Shown here: positions 50,177 through 59,402 of the stretch, piece by piece
Position numbering within the stretch: the first letter of the stretch is position 1
How the letters are laid out: each line of letters opens with the position of its first letter
From: Rhizobium sullae
GTDB lineage: Bacteria; Pseudomonadota; Alphaproteobacteria; Rhizobiales; Rhizobiaceae
Direction: 5' to 3'
DNA length: 64,000 nt
Assembly: GCF_900169785.1 (NCBI RefSeq)
Contig: NZ_FWER01000025.1
Location: 1-64,000 of the forward strand
Notes under the pieces: model-generated
What the model was told of the DNA's origin: nothing
Databases searched by the model: none
Seen by the model: the letters and a program-made list of their open reading frames with translations, nothing else
Made by a program: the position numbers and the translations under genes

Positions 50177-51154
50177 TCAGGCTCTGAACCGATCGAATGC
50201 CGTCAGGTGTAAAGTTGGCGGGTCCGCCTCGTCCCATTGATAAATATCCGAGCGCAGATAGTGAAGCTCCTCGCTGAGATCATCCTCATCGAGTTCGATC
50301 CACCAGGACTTCGGACGGCCGTCGCTGCCGTCCGACCAACGATAGCCCCTCGCCTTCAACTGATCCTTCATGTCAAACGGGCTGTGCTCCGCAAAGATGC
50401 GAACCCGCGAACGCTGGCTGGCGCGGTAAAGTTCGCTAAACGGTGTCTCTTCAGTGGCTCGCTGCTGATCGAGGACTTCCAGGAGCGCGAAGCAGTCATC
50501 AACGGCGCGGTGGCCTTCGTGGAAATAGCCAGCCTGTCCAACGAGGTAACCGAGCTTCGTTCCCTCGAAGCCGCGGGCGCTCCAATCGATTTCCGAGACG
50601 GAACAGGCCCAGGCTTTACCGGCAAAGATGGTCGAAAAGGCATCGCAGAACGGCCGGTCAAAACCGGCATTATGGGCAATGATCAGATCTGCCGGTTCAA
50701 TCAGCCTGCGCAGGGACTGGATGTCGATGAACTGTCCTTCGACTAACGCGTCCGTGATCCCCGTAAGCCGGGTGATCTCTGGCGGGATGGGTTTGGATGG
50801 CCGCTGCAGGCCGCCATAGACCCCGATGATGTCGCCGACAGCTCCATGATCGTTGAATGTGAAGGCAACAGCGCCGATTTCGATAATCTCGTCGTTACGG
50901 TGGTTGAGCCCCGTTGTCTCCGTGTCGACAATGACGCCAATACGGGAATACTCGGGCCGTCTGACGGCGGCAATAGGGCGAGCGACGTGTCTTCTGAGGA
51001 TGCGATAGTTTCCGGTCTCTTCAAGCTTTCGCGCCATCTCGTCGTCGGAGCGCGCGACAGCGTGTGAGCGTCGAGAACGAGATTGAGCAGGAGCGCTCGC
51101 TATTTCCACCGTCGGAGAAAGCGCATTCGCGAACAAGTCCAGTTGGGAATCCAT
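50177..51154 (-). CDS. DEDDh 3'-5' exonuclease (DNA polymerase III epsilon-like) with extra C-terminal domain
   Basis: A 325-residue protein. The exonuclease core has VDTETTGL (acidic pair), IIAHNAGFDRPF and HRAVDDC, the DEDDh set. The last 100 residues (HSPFDMKDQLKARGYRWSDG and KSWWIEL) form a separate small domain of a kind found fused to such exonucleases in alphaproteobacteria. The role may be DNA repair, proofreading outside the replisome or nucleic-acid scavenging. It is transcribed alone, with a hairpin downstream. Confidence 0.85.
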   Translation of the reverse strand: MDSQLDLFANALSPTVEIASAPAQSRSRRSHAVARSDDEMARKLEETGNYRILRRHVARPIAAVRRPEYSRIGVIVDTETTGLNHRNDEIIEIGAVAFTFNDHGAVGDIIGVYGGLQRPSKPIPPEITRLTGITDALVEGQFIDIQSLRRLIEPADLIIAHNAGFDRPFCDAFSTIFAGKAWACSVSEIDWSARGFEGTKLGYLVGQAGYFHEGHRAVDDCFALLEVLDQQRATEETPFSELYRASQRSRVRIFAEHSPFDMKDQLKARGYRWSDGSDGRPKSWWIELDEDDLSEELHYLRSDIYQWDEADPPTLHLTAFDRFRA

Positions 51155-51415
51155 CTTTTACTCTCACCGCGTGGTCGCAAAGGATAGTGGCGCTCAGCAT
51201 CGCGAGCAACGAAAGATGCGGTTTATGCACCGGTTCTGAACGATCGCCAATACGTGGGACCCTTGACCAGCCCGAGGGCGAAAAGGTCATCAACCGGAAC
51301 ACGTTTGAGGACGCCTTCAACAAAGCAAGCTGAAGGCGTCACGCCTGCCACACTGCTCGTTACTGCTGTCAAGGCCGACCCGACCGAACTGACTTTGCAG
51401 CTCGGCGCAACGAGA
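51155..51415. other. Intergenic region between two leftward genes
   Basis: About 260 bases without a convincing gene. Open frames exist on both strands but have no family resemblance. It must hold the promoter of the exonuclease gene. Confidence 0.3.
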
Positions 51416-51442
51416 TGGGAGGGCAATGCAATTGCCCTCCCA
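51416..51442 (-). terminator. Strong hairpin after the SulP transporter gene
   Basis: TGGGAGGGCAAT (51416-51427) and ATTGCCCTCCCA (51431-51442) form a perfect 12-base stem with a three-base loop. It begins eight bases after the transporter stop codon at 51450. No T run follows on the minus strand, so it may act with Rho or protect the mRNA end. Confidence 0.6.
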
Positions 51443-51449
51443 CAAACGA

Positions 51450-52979
51450 TCAGGCTGCTTCGGCAGAAAACCGCGCAAATAGCGGCTTGAGACGGGGATG
51501 ACGCTCCGCCCGAGGCGGATGAACCTGGATGGTTCGACCAGATTTCGTCTCGCGCCTGAGCCATTCGCTGATAGTCTCTGCACTGGTGTGATCCATGAAA
51601 CGCAGGTGTTTGCCGATGATATTGACTTTGCGGCCTTCGGGCAGCCCTTCGAGCGTGCTGAGTAGCGCCGGCACGTCCTTGCAGGTGAGCGCTCCGCCCA
51701 GTCGGACATGAATTTCATCGTCGACTTCGGAATGCCTGATCGCGAGCTTTCGGCGCAGATAGGGAAGAACTTCGAGGATCGACAGCGCCAGGCCGAGCGC
51801 CACACCGACCAGCAGGTCCTGCAGGACGACCATGGCCACCGTGACGGCCCAAATTCCAACCGGCATGAGACCATGGTGCTCGAACAGGTGGCGTACGTGA
51901 TGAAGGCTGATCAGCCGCCAGCCGGTGACGAGCAGTACGGCGGCGAGCGCCGTCAATGGTACCATTTCCAGCAATCCCGGCAAAAGCGCCACCAGGCCCA
52001 GGATCCATGCCCCATGCAATACTGCCGAGGTCCGCGTGCGAGCCCCGGCCTGGATATTGGCTGACGAACGGACGATGACACCGGTGATAGGCAATCCCCC
52101 GAGTAATCCGCAGAGCCCGTTACCGACGCCTTGGGCGAAGAGCTCCTTGTTGAAGCGCGTGCGCTCCCCGTCATGCATGCGGTCGACGGCGGCCGCCGAA
52201 AGAAGCGTTTCGGCGCTCGCAATGACGGCAATCATCAGAATCGTCAAGATGATGCCGGGCTGCACTAGCTGGGCAAAGCTCTCGGCGGTCGGCATCGATA
52301 TACTCTCTGCCAGTGAGGCAGGCACTTCCACGCGGGCTATCGGGAGGTCAAGTGTGGCAGCCAAGACCGTGGCGGCAGCAACGCCGACAAGGGCCCCAGG
52401 AAGCAGCGCCAGAAATTTCGGGCGGAATTGTTCCCAGCAGACCATCGCGAGGAGAGCGATGAGACCGACCAGAAGCGCGACGGCCTCGTTGGTCACGCTG
52501 GGGCCCCACAACCTACCGACGCTCTCGTCGATCGCGGTGACATTCTCGATGCCGCCTGCGGCAGGCCTGGCATCCATGAGCACATGGATCTGCCCCAGGA
52601 TGATCAAAATGCCAATGCCAGCCAGCATGCCGTGAACGACGGCCGGCGAAATTGCTCTGAACCAGGAACCGATCCTTAGGAAACCCGCCATGATCTGAAG
52701 GAACCCGACAACGAGCAGCACGGGAGCGAGCATGGCAACGCCATACTGTTCGATGAAGCCGAAGACAATGACAGCAAGACCGGCGGCAGGCCCGGAGACC
52801 TGAAGAGGCGAGCCTGCCAGGAGGCCGACGACGAGGCCGCCTATGATACCGGAGATTAGTCCCATAGCCGCGGGCACCCCGGAGGCGATCGCAATTCCCA
52901 GGCAAAGCGGAATGGCGACCAGAAAAACCACCAGAGACGAAGCGAGATCGCGCGAGAAAGCAGAGCCGTTGTTTATCAT
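51450..52979 (-). CDS. SulP-family anion transporter (probable bicarbonate uptake)
   Basis: A 509-residue membrane protein with about ten to twelve spans and a C-terminal STAS-like domain (KDVPALLSTLEGLPEGRKVN region). The LVVFLVAIPLCLGIAIASGV start and GVIVRSSANIQAGARTRTSA segment are typical of SulP transporters genetically linked to carbonic anhydrase. ATG 52979 lies four bases after the carbonic anhydrase stop. Members import sulfate or bicarbonate; the partner gene favours bicarbonate. A longer N-terminus to 53024 would overlap the upstream gene. Confidence 0.85.
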   Translation of the reverse strand: MINNGSAFSRDLASSLVVFLVAIPLCLGIAIASGVPAAMGLISGIIGGLVVGLLAGSPLQVSGPAAGLAVIVFGFIEQYGVAMLAPVLLVVGFLQIMAGFLRIGSWFRAISPAVVHGMLAGIGILIILGQIHVLMDARPAAGGIENVTAIDESVGRLWGPSVTNEAVALLVGLIALLAMVCWEQFRPKFLALLPGALVGVAAATVLAATLDLPIARVEVPASLAESISMPTAESFAQLVQPGIILTILMIAVIASAETLLSAAAVDRMHDGERTRFNKELFAQGVGNGLCGLLGGLPITGVIVRSSANIQAGARTRTSAVLHGAWILGLVALLPGLLEMVPLTALAAVLLVTGWRLISLHHVRHLFEHHGLMPVGIWAVTVAMVVLQDLLVGVALGLALSILEVLPYLRRKLAIRHSEVDDEIHVRLGGALTCKDVPALLSTLEGLPEGRKVNIIGKHLRFMDHTSAETISEWLRRETKSGRTIQVHPPRAERHPRLKPLFARFSAEAA

Positions 52980-52983
52980 GGCG

Positions 52984-53688
52984 TTACTCCCCGGCAAGCG
53001 TTGCAGCGGCCCGCGGCATGACATGCGGGTGATCTCGTCCTATGACGGCGACCGGCAGCGGCTCGCCCTCTTGCACATCGGTAAATGTCGCCAAGACCCC
53101 GTCATAGACCTGGACCTCGCCCGTTCCAATGTCGAAGAACCAGCCGTGCAGCGTGATTTCGTTGGTCGCGAGTTTTGCAGCCACCGCTGGATGGGTCTTC
53201 AAGTGGTCGAGCTGAACGACGACGTTTTCCATCGCTACAGCCCGCACGCGGTCAGCTTCGGAAAGGTCGTCAGGATAGGCCTGGCAAACAATCGAATAGG
53301 CAGCGTGGCTGTGCCGCAGCCAGGCTGCGACATTCGGCATTGGTTCCAGCATTGCTGGGTGGCACAACCCTTTCATCGCCCCGCAATCTGAGTGACCGCA
53401 GACAACAATGTCGCTGACGCCGAGGGCTAGGATGGCATATTCGATTGCGGAAGAGACGCCGCCATTGAGGGTCGAGAAGGGGGGAACAATATTGCCGGCA
53501 TTGCGGCAGACGAAGAGATCGCCGGGACCGGACTGTGTTATCGTTTCCGGCATCACCCGGCTGTCGGCGCAAGATATCATCAGGGCATGTGGCTGCTGGC
53601 CTTCGCGCGCGAGCTTGCGGTAAAGCGCCGAATGACTCGGGAATACGGCGCCGCGGAAGCTGGAGATACCTTTCAGGAGATCACCCAT
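52984..53688 (-). CDS. Beta-class carbonic anhydrase
   Basis: A 234-residue zinc enzyme that interconverts carbon dioxide and bicarbonate. Zinc ligands are Cys40, His99 and Cys102 (SCADSR and CGHSDCGA), with the Asp42-Arg44 dyad. It is directly upstream of the SulP transporter gene. The pair can supply bicarbonate for carboxylation when growing at low carbon dioxide, or balance pH. Whether the enzyme is cytoplasmic is indicated by the absence of a signal peptide. Confidence 0.92.
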   Translation of the reverse strand: MGDLLKGISSFRGAVFPSHSALYRKLAREGQQPHALMISCADSRVMPETITQSGPGDLFVCRNAGNIVPPFSTLNGGVSSAIEYAILALGVSDIVVCGHSDCGAMKGLCHPAMLEPMPNVAAWLRHSHAAYSIVCQAYPDDLSEADRVRAVAMENVVVQLDHLKTHPAVAAKLATNEITLHGWFFDIGTGEVQVYDGVLATFTDVQEGEPLPVAVIGRDHPHVMPRAAATLAGE

Positions 53689-53941
53689 ATTTTCGGATCC
53701 TCTTTCTGGCCGGACGTCGGACTGGGAGGAGCACGTCTCTCATCCGGCGGGTTGCAAAAGCGATCTGTTCGCAGATGCACAATAAAGGGAGAGAAGAGAT
53801 CAAAAACAGAGCCACGCAGCATATTGCGGCGCAACATTTTTCAATAAAACGTGATTTACGCAATCCTAGATGGCATTTATCTCAACGCCGAACCCTTGGA
53901 TCACTGAGAAAACTCGCGTAGGCGGGCCTGAACGAGCATCA

Positions 53942-53955
53942 AGTGACTAGTCACT
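53942..53955. repeat. 14-base palindrome AGTGACTAGTCACT
   Basis: A perfect palindrome directly beyond the stop of the truncated sensor kinase relic. It may be a protein-binding site or simply a short stem. It was not seen elsewhere in the window. Confidence 0.35.
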
Positions 53956-54380
53956 CGTCCGCAGAGATGGCGCGCGCCGCTGTCAGAGCTGGCGGGACGC
54001 CTCCGGCTGTCAGGCGGATTTCGTCGGGCCTGGATTCGGGCAGCTTCTTCACGGTCTCGCCCCTCGCAGCGGCCGGGCAATGCGATTGGTAGTGAAGACA
54101 CCGATGACCAAAAGCACGATGGTTGTTATCCCGAGCGAGAACAGCGATTGCGTGTTCCACTGGCAACCACGACTTCCTGGCGAAGGGGAGCAGGCAGGGA
54201 TTCGAGCAGGCTCGCAAGCAATGCGGTGCGGCTGAAGAACTCGCCCCTGGTGGCCGCCCGCAGGGCCTCGTCGCGCTCTTCCCAGGAGATAAGGAATGCA
54301 AGGGCCTGCGATACGACGAGCGCAAGCAGCATGAATACGATGAACTGGGCGGCGAGGCTCCTTTTCCACCATAGCATCAT
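53951..54380 (-). pseudogene. Sensor histidine kinase, truncated to its sensor/HAMP part and frameshifted
   Basis: The start overlaps the response regulator stop by four bases (ATGA), as expected for a two-component operon. The N-terminus has a membrane helix (QFIVFMLLALVVSQALAFLI). After a frameshift a second helix and HAMP start appear (TIVLLVIGVFTTNRIARPLR), and after another shift RGETVKKLPESRPDEIRLTA follows. The dimerisation/phosphoacceptor and ATPase domains are completely absent. This gene cannot phosphorylate anything. Confidence 0.75.
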
Positions 54381-55099
54381 CCGGATGCCACCTCCGCAGA
54401 AAAGCGGTAGCCGCCGCCCCAGTGGGTCTTGATGATGGCGGGATTTTTCGGATCGAACTCGATCTTCTTGCGCAAGCGGCTGACTTGGTTGTCGATGCTG
54501 CGATCGAAAAAATCTGCGGTGCGGCCGACGGTCAGATCGAGAAGTTGGTCACGGCTGAGGACGAGGCCCGGATGTTCCAGGAAGGTCTTGAGCAGGCGAA
54601 ACTCCGCGATGCTGAGCGCGATGCCGACGCCGTCCTCGCCGATCAGCTCTCGACGCCCGACATCGAGCCGCCATTGATCGAAGGTCACGGTTTTCGACTT
54701 GATCGTCTCGCGCTGCTGCTGCGGCAGGCTGTTGACCCTGCGCAGCACGGCCCTGATGCGCGCCAGAAGCTCACGCGGGTTGAAGGGCTTGGTAAGATAG
54801 TCGTCGGCGCCGAGCTCCAGTCCGATGATGCGGTCGGTATCGTCCGCCATCGCCGTCAGGAAGATGATCGGTATCTCCATCGTGCCGCGCAGCTGGCGAC
54901 AGACTGATAGACCATCCTCCCCCGGCATCATGATATCGAGAACGATCAGGTCCGGGGCGCCACGTTCGACGATGCGCCGAAGAGCCGCGCCGCTTTCGGC
55001 GACGCTGACGTGGTAGCCCTGCTGGGAAAGATATTTGCCGACGAGGTCACGGATGTCCCGGTGATCGTCTACGACGACGATATGGTGTGCCGTTTGCAT
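54377..55099 (-). CDS. OmpR-family response regulator (orphaned)
   Basis: A 240-residue regulator. The receiver domain has Asp11-Asp12, the phospho-acceptor Asp55 (LIVLDIMMPG) and Lys104 (DYLTKPF). The C-terminal winged helix (SIAEFRLLKTFLEHPGLVLS and IDNQVSRLRKKIE) binds DNA. ATG 55099 gives the standard start. The gene is intact, while the overlapping kinase gene is destroyed, so the protein must be phosphorylated by another kinase or small molecule, or act unphosphorylated. It is divergent from the cytochrome c and molybdenum hydroxylase genes, which are possible targets. Confidence 0.9.
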   Translation of the reverse strand: MQTAHHIVVVDDHRDIRDLVGKYLSQQGYHVSVAESGAALRRIVERGAPDLIVLDIMMPGEDGLSVCRQLRGTMEIPIIFLTAMADDTDRIIGLELGADDYLTKPFNPRELLARIRAVLRRVNSLPQQQRETIKSKTVTFDQWRLDVGRRELIGEDGVGIALSIAEFRLLKTFLEHPGLVLSRDQLLDLTVGRTADFFDRSIDNQVSRLRKKIEFDPKNPAIIKTHWGGGYRFSAEVASG

Positions 55100-55463
55100 A
55101 GAGCGCCTCACGCAAGGAATGAAGATATGAACGGCAATATAAAGTGACGGAAAAATCCGGCACCTCCAAAAGTGTATCAAAGTTTGCCGAAACCGGCGAT
55201 CCGGTTACCTGACGAATGCCCGCCATTCCAAGGAATAGCCTGAACTGGCGGGTCCGTCTTCGGTCTCGTCTAAGCTTGAATGAAGACATGTCCGGACGGC
55301 TTGAGACATTTCGCGACAATTCCCTACCCGTCTGGCACATCTCTGCGACAAACCGCCCTTAGCCTGCAAGCGTCGAAACGATCTGCATCGAAGCAGCCGT
55401 TCATTCGCATCCGTGCAGTCCCAAGTCCCAACTATGCAAGACGCAATGACACAAGGACTTTGA
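55100..55463. other. Shared upstream region of the regulator and the cytochrome c gene
   Basis: About 360 bases with no gene. Divergent promoters must lie here. No clear palindromic operator or OmpR-type direct repeats could be identified by eye. Confidence 0.35.
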
Positions 55464-55853
55464 ATGAAACCAATCTGTCTCGGCTCAATGCTGGTGTTCT
55501 CCCTGTCGCTCGCGGCTGGCGGCCGTAGCCTTGCACAGGAGCCGGTCAATCCGGAGGGCGAACGGCTGTTCCGCACCCGTTGCGGCACCTGCCACAGTCT
55601 CAACATCGGCGAAAACCGGATGGGGCCGCATCTTTCCGGCCTTCTCGGTCGGTCGGCGGGAACCATTGAAGGCGCACGCTACTCGAAAGCGCTCGGCGGG
55701 TCCGGCATCGTCTGGGACGAGGAGAGGCTGCAGGCCTTTCTGGCCAATCCGCGGCAAGTCGTTCCCGGCACGACGATGACCGTCACTATTCGTGACGAGG
55801 CGCAGCGATCGGCGATCATCGCCTATCTGCGCAGGCTTTCCTCCGTCGACTAA
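55464..55853 (+). CDS. Periplasmic c-type cytochrome (class I)
   Basis: A 129-residue protein with a signal peptide cut after SLAQ, the haem attachment motif CGTCH (residues 40-44) and the axial methionine Met105 (VPGTTMT). It has the size and MGPHLSGLLGR loop of mitochondrial-type cytochromes c. It precedes the two-subunit molybdenum hydroxylase genes on the same strand and may accept electrons from that enzyme in the periplasm. Confidence 0.9.
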   Translation: MKPICLGSMLVFSLSLAAGGRSLAQEPVNPEGERLFRTRCGTCHSLNIGENRMGPHLSGLLGRSAGTIEGARYSKALGGSGIVWDEERLQAFLANPRQVVPGTTMTVTIRDEAQRSAIIAYLRRLSSVD

Positions 55854-55960
55854 AGCGCATGCGCGGGCGGGGAAAAGACGGAGCGGAAGCTCCAGTAGCA
55901 GCCCGAGATCGGATCGTCCGCTCTCAGGCAATTCAAACTCCAACCAGAAGTGAGGCATTC

Positions 55961-56131
55961 ATGAAGAATTTTCTCATCGCATCGGCAGCCTCCGTCGGCC
56001 TTCTTGTGGCCGCAGGCAATGCCTTGGCCCAAGGGTCCGGTTGCACGCGGCTCCAGTCCGCCAGCTCGCAATCGCAGCCGGCTCCCCCGGCCGACCAGTC
56101 TGGCTCGGACGCGCAGCGCAACGCCAGCTGA
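55961..56131 (+). CDS. Small secreted peptide of unknown function
   Basis: A 56-residue product with a clear signal peptide ([20 protein letters not shown] to ALA) and a mature part of about 32 residues rich in Ser, Gln, Ala and Pro, with a single Cys. GAAGTGAGG precedes ATG 55961. It lies between the cytochrome c gene and the [2Fe-2S] subunit gene. It resembles nothing I recognise, and its place suggests a minor partner of the oxidoreductase or a structural relic. Confidence 0.6.
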   Translation: MKNFLIASAASVGLLVAAGNALAQGSGCTRLQSASSQSQPAPPADQSGSDAQRNAS

Positions 56132-56226
56132 CCAGGATACCACCCCTGCATCCTGATCAAGCGGCACGCGATGGCGGGAAATCCGCCATCGCATCTGGGA
56201 CTTCTTTCAAGAGATTGGAGCATGTG

Positions 56227-56697
56227 ATGGTTCAACTCACCATTAACGGCGTGGCCCGCGATATCGACGTGGATCCTGAAACGCCTCTTTTATGGGTTTT
56301 GCGTGAACAGGCCGGCCTGACCGGCACCAAGTTCGGCTGTGGCATTGCGCAATGCGGCGCATGCACGGTGCACATCGACGGCGTCGCCACGCGCTCCTGC
56401 GCTATGCCGGTCAGCGCGATCGACGCAGCCCAGGAGATCGTCACGATCGAAGGGCTTTCCCCGGAGGGCTCCCATCCGGTCCAGCAGGCATGGCTCGCGC
56501 TCGACGTGCCGCAATGCGGCTACTGTCAGGCCGGCATGATCATGGCGGCCACTGCCCTGCTGAACACGACTCCGAACCCAACGGATGACGATATCAACGC
56601 GGAAATCACAAATATCTGCCGCTGCGGCACCTATAACCGGGTGCGGGCCGCGATCAAGCTCGCCGCTGCAAACAGCAGTGCCGCGCAGAAAGGCTGA
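56227..56697 (+). CDS. [2Fe-2S] subunit of a molybdenum hydroxylase (isoquinoline 1-oxidoreductase alpha-like)
   Basis: A 156-residue protein with two iron-sulfur domains. The plant-ferredoxin-type cluster ligands are Cys38, Cys43, Cys46 and Cys58 ([17 protein letters not shown]). The second cluster is bound by [10 protein letters not shown] and [10 protein letters not shown]. It passes electrons from the molybdenum subunit encoded next, ten bases downstream. It has no signal peptide, so it should travel through the Tat system with its partner. Confidence 0.9.
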   Translation: MVQLTINGVARDIDVDPETPLLWVLREQAGLTGTKFGCGIAQCGACTVHIDGVATRSCAMPVSAIDAAQEIVTIEGLSPEGSHPVQQAWLALDVPQCGYCQAGMIMAATALLNTTPNPTDDDINAEITNICRCGTYNRVRAAIKLAAANSSAAQKG

Positions 56698-56707
56698 GGG
56701 TAGAACG

Positions 56708-58882
56708 ATGAATGTGGTCACGCTATCACGCCGCAAGTTTCTGATTGGTACGGCCGCGGCGGCCGGCGGATTTTCACTCGGCTTTCAGATTGCGCTACCG
56801 GCAAATGCCGAGCAGGCGGCATCGGATATATTGCCGGAAGTCAACGCCTGGGTTCTGATCCATCCGGACGACACCGTCGTCATCCGCATCGCCCGCTCGG
56901 AAATGGGACAAGGCACGCTCACGGGACTGGCGCAGCTCGTCGTCGAAGAGCTCGAATGCGACTGGTCCAAGGTTACGACCGAATATCCGACCCCTGGGGA
57001 GAGCCTTCGACGCGAGCGCGTCTGGGGTAGTTTCTCGACCGGGGGCAGCCAGGGAATTCGCGGCTCGCACGAATACGTCAGGCAAGGCGGAGCTGCCGCA
57101 CGCGAAATGCTTGTTGCAGCCGCCGCCAGCACCTGGAATGTTCCGCGTTCCGAATGTTCCGTTCAGAACGGCATCATCACCCATCCCGCTTCCGGACGTA
57201 CGACGCCTTATGGCGCCGTGGCGACGCTTGCCACGCAGATGCCAGTTCCGAGCGCGATCGCGCTCAAGGACCCGAAGGACTGGAAGATTGCCGGCAAGCC
57301 GCTTCCGCGCCTTGATACCGCCGACAAGCTCACCGGAAGGCAGATCTACGGCGCCGATGTTCAACTTCCCGGAATGCTGAACGCCTCGGTGAAGGCCTGC
57401 CCGGTGTTCGGTGGCAAGATTGCAAGCTTCGATGCCGCCGCCGTCTCGGCGAGGCCGGGCGTGCGCAAGGTCGTGCAGGTCGATGAGGCAACCGTGGCCG
57501 TGGTTGCCGAGACCTGGTGGCAGGCGCAATCGGCGCTCAACGCACTTCCGATCGTCTGGGACGATGGTCCGAACAAAGCCGTTACGAGCGCCTCCATCGC
57601 CGCAATGCTCGCCGAAGGCCTCGATGCAGACGACGCGTTCCTCGGCACTTCGACAGGCGATGCGCCCGCAGCACTTCAGGAAGCAGCACGGGTCGTCACG
57701 GCAACCTATTCCTTCCCCTATCAAGCCCATGCCACGATGGAGCCGATGAATGCGACAGCACGGTATACGCCAGACAGATGCGAGGTGTGGGTGCCGACAC
57801 AAAACGGCGAAAGCAGCCTTGCGAACGTGGCGGAAGCCTCCGGCCTGCCGATCGGACAATGCGAGGTCTACAAGCTGCATCTCGGCGGCGGCTTTGGCCG
57901 GCGCGGCTCCAACGAATCCTACGTCCGCCAAGCGGTTACGATCGCCAAGGAGTTTCCAGGCACGCCGGTGAAGCTGATCTGGTCGCGTGAGGAGGACATG
58001 CTGCACGGCTCCTATCACCCGACGACGCAGTGCAGGATGCGGGCCGCACTCGATGCCGACGGCAATCTGACGGCGCTTCACATGCGCATCAGCGGTCAGT
58101 CTATCCTCTCTTCGCTCCGTCCGCAGATGTTTCGCGAGAACGGTCACGACCCAATCGTGTTCCAGGGGCTGAACGCCAGCGGTAGCGAGGGTGTCTTTGG
58201 CTACACCATCGCCAATCTCCTCATCGACCATGCCATGCGCAATCCTCCCGTACCACCCGGCTTCTGGCGTGGCGTAAACCTCAACCAGAATGCCTTCTAC
58301 GTGGAAAGCTTTTTGGACGAACTTGCCCATGCGGCCGGAACCGATCCCCTCGATTTCCGCCGTAAGCTTATGGCTGACCATCCGAAGCATCTGGCGGTTC
58401 TGGAGGCCGTCGCCGAACGCATCGGCTGGGAAACGCCGGCGCCGCAAGGCATATACCGTGGCCTTGCGCAGATCATGGGTTTTGCCAGCTATGTCGCTGC
58501 AGCCGCGGAAATCTCCATCACCGACGGACAGTTGAAGATCCACCGCATCGTCGCCGCGACGGACCCCGGACATATCGTCAACCCCGCCCAGGCCGAACGC
58601 CAGGTCGAAGGGTCCTTCGTTTACGGTCTCTCCGCCTGCCTCTACGGCGAATGCACCATCAATGGCGGCCGCGTTGAACAGGAGAATTTCGACACCTACG
58701 AGGTGATGCGGATGGAGCAGATGCCGGCGGTCGAGACAATCATCATGCCGTCCGGTGGCTTCTGGGGTGGCGTTGGCGAGCCGACCATCGCCGTCGCCGG
58801 CCCGGCCGTCCTGAACGCCGTCTTCGCCGCTACTGGCAAACGGATCCGGCAACTGCCGCTGAAGAACAATAGCCTTTCATAA
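56708..58882 (+). CDS. Molybdopterin-binding subunit of a molybdenum hydroxylase (isoquinoline 1-oxidoreductase beta-like)
   Basis: A 724-residue protein. The Tat signal is LSRRKFLIGTAAAAGG, and the RSEMGQGTLTGLAQLVVEEL region is a molybdopterin site. KLHLGGGFGRRG and the C-terminal GVGEPTIAV, carrying the catalytic glutamate, follow. Two-subunit members without an FAD subunit hydroxylate N-heterocycles or oxidise aldehydes in the periplasm, giving electrons to a cytochrome c. The cytochrome at 55464 fits. No XdhC/MocA-type maturation gene is visible nearby. Confidence 0.88.
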   Translation: MNVVTLSRRKFLIGTAAAAGGFSLGFQIALPANAEQAASDILPEVNAWVLIHPDDTVVIRIARSEMGQGTLTGLAQLVVEELECDWSKVTTEYPTPGESLRRERVWGSFSTGGSQGIRGSHEYVRQGGAAAREMLVAAAASTWNVPRSECSVQNGIITHPASGRTTPYGAVATLATQMPVPSAIALKDPKDWKIAGKPLPRLDTADKLTGRQIYGADVQLPGMLNASVKACPVFGGKIASFDAAAVSARPGVRKVVQVDEATVAVVAETWWQAQSALNALPIVWDDGPNKAVTSASIAAMLAEGLDADDAFLGTSTGDAPAALQEAARVVTATYSFPYQAHATMEPMNATARYTPDRCEVWVPTQNGESSLANVAEASGLPIGQCEVYKLHLGGGFGRRGSNESYVRQAVTIAKEFPGTPVKLIWSREEDMLHGSYHPTTQCRMRAALDADGNLTALHMRISGQSILSSLRPQMFRENGHDPIVFQGLNASGSEGVFGYTIANLLIDHAMRNPPVPPGFWRGVNLNQNAFYVESFLDELAHAAGTDPLDFRRKLMADHPKHLAVLEAVAERIGWETPAPQGIYRGLAQIMGFASYVAAAAEISITDGQLKIHRIVAATDPGHIVNPAQAERQVEGSFVYGLSACLYGECTINGGRVEQENFDTYEVMRMEQMPAVETIIMPSGGFWGGVGEPTIAVAGPAVLNAVFAATGKRIRQLPLKNNSLS

Positions 58883-58987
58883 ACAAGGGGATATGCAGCC
58901 TTTTACAAGGGAAAAGGGGTTCCACAACGAATGCCGGGAGACCTCTTTGCGGGGCCCAACCTCTAGGATCAACCAAGCGAGTTTGTC

Positions 58988-59329
58988 ATGCGCCACGAAG
59001 ACAGAGATCAAGAACCGGACTATCTGGAAGAGTATCTGCTCCGCCGTCGGCATGCGATATCCGACCAAGTCGTCGGCGTCGCACTTTTCGCATTCTCCAT
59101 TCTGGCGATGGCGATAGGCTTGGACGCCGCGTCGGTGCGCACGGCTCCGGCCCCCGTCCAACCTCTGTCGGCATTGGTGACCGCGAGGCCTCCAACGCCC
59201 TGCATCGACGACAGGATGCCGGCGGGAGGCCGCTCGGAGGCGATGAGATCGCGCCATGTTCTGGACCAGAACATCAATACGACGCTCGCCCTTCGCAAAG
59301 TGTCGTCGAGATCGATCGCAATCCGCTGA
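58988..59329 (+). CDS. Possible small membrane protein
   Basis: A 113-codon frame with a charged N-terminus (MRHEDRDQEPDYLEEYLLRR) and one hydrophobic stretch (VVGVALFAFSILAMAIG) that could be a membrane helix. The C-terminal half is of low quality and may be chance. No family match and only a weak ribosome binding site. It could be a real small protein or part of the debris around the Argonaute relic. Confidence 0.3.
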   Translation: MRHEDRDQEPDYLEEYLLRRRHAISDQVVGVALFAFSILAMAIGLDAASVRTAPAPVQPLSALVTARPPTPCIDDRMPAGGRSEAMRSRHVLDQNINTTLALRKVSSRSIAIR

Positions 59330-59402
59330 CAACTTGGCAGATAGCCGCGTTTGTTTTGGCCGTTTGACCCCAACGTGCGCATTGAACATTGACCCCGACC
59401 TT

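Noticed and set aside
51064-51333. 89-codon open frame on the plus strand
   Set aside because: It begins inside the antisense of the exonuclease gene and has no recognisable domain.
56795-58852. 685-codon open frame on the minus strand
   Set aside because: Antisense to the molybdenum hydroxylase gene, whose motifs and Tat signal are unmistakable.
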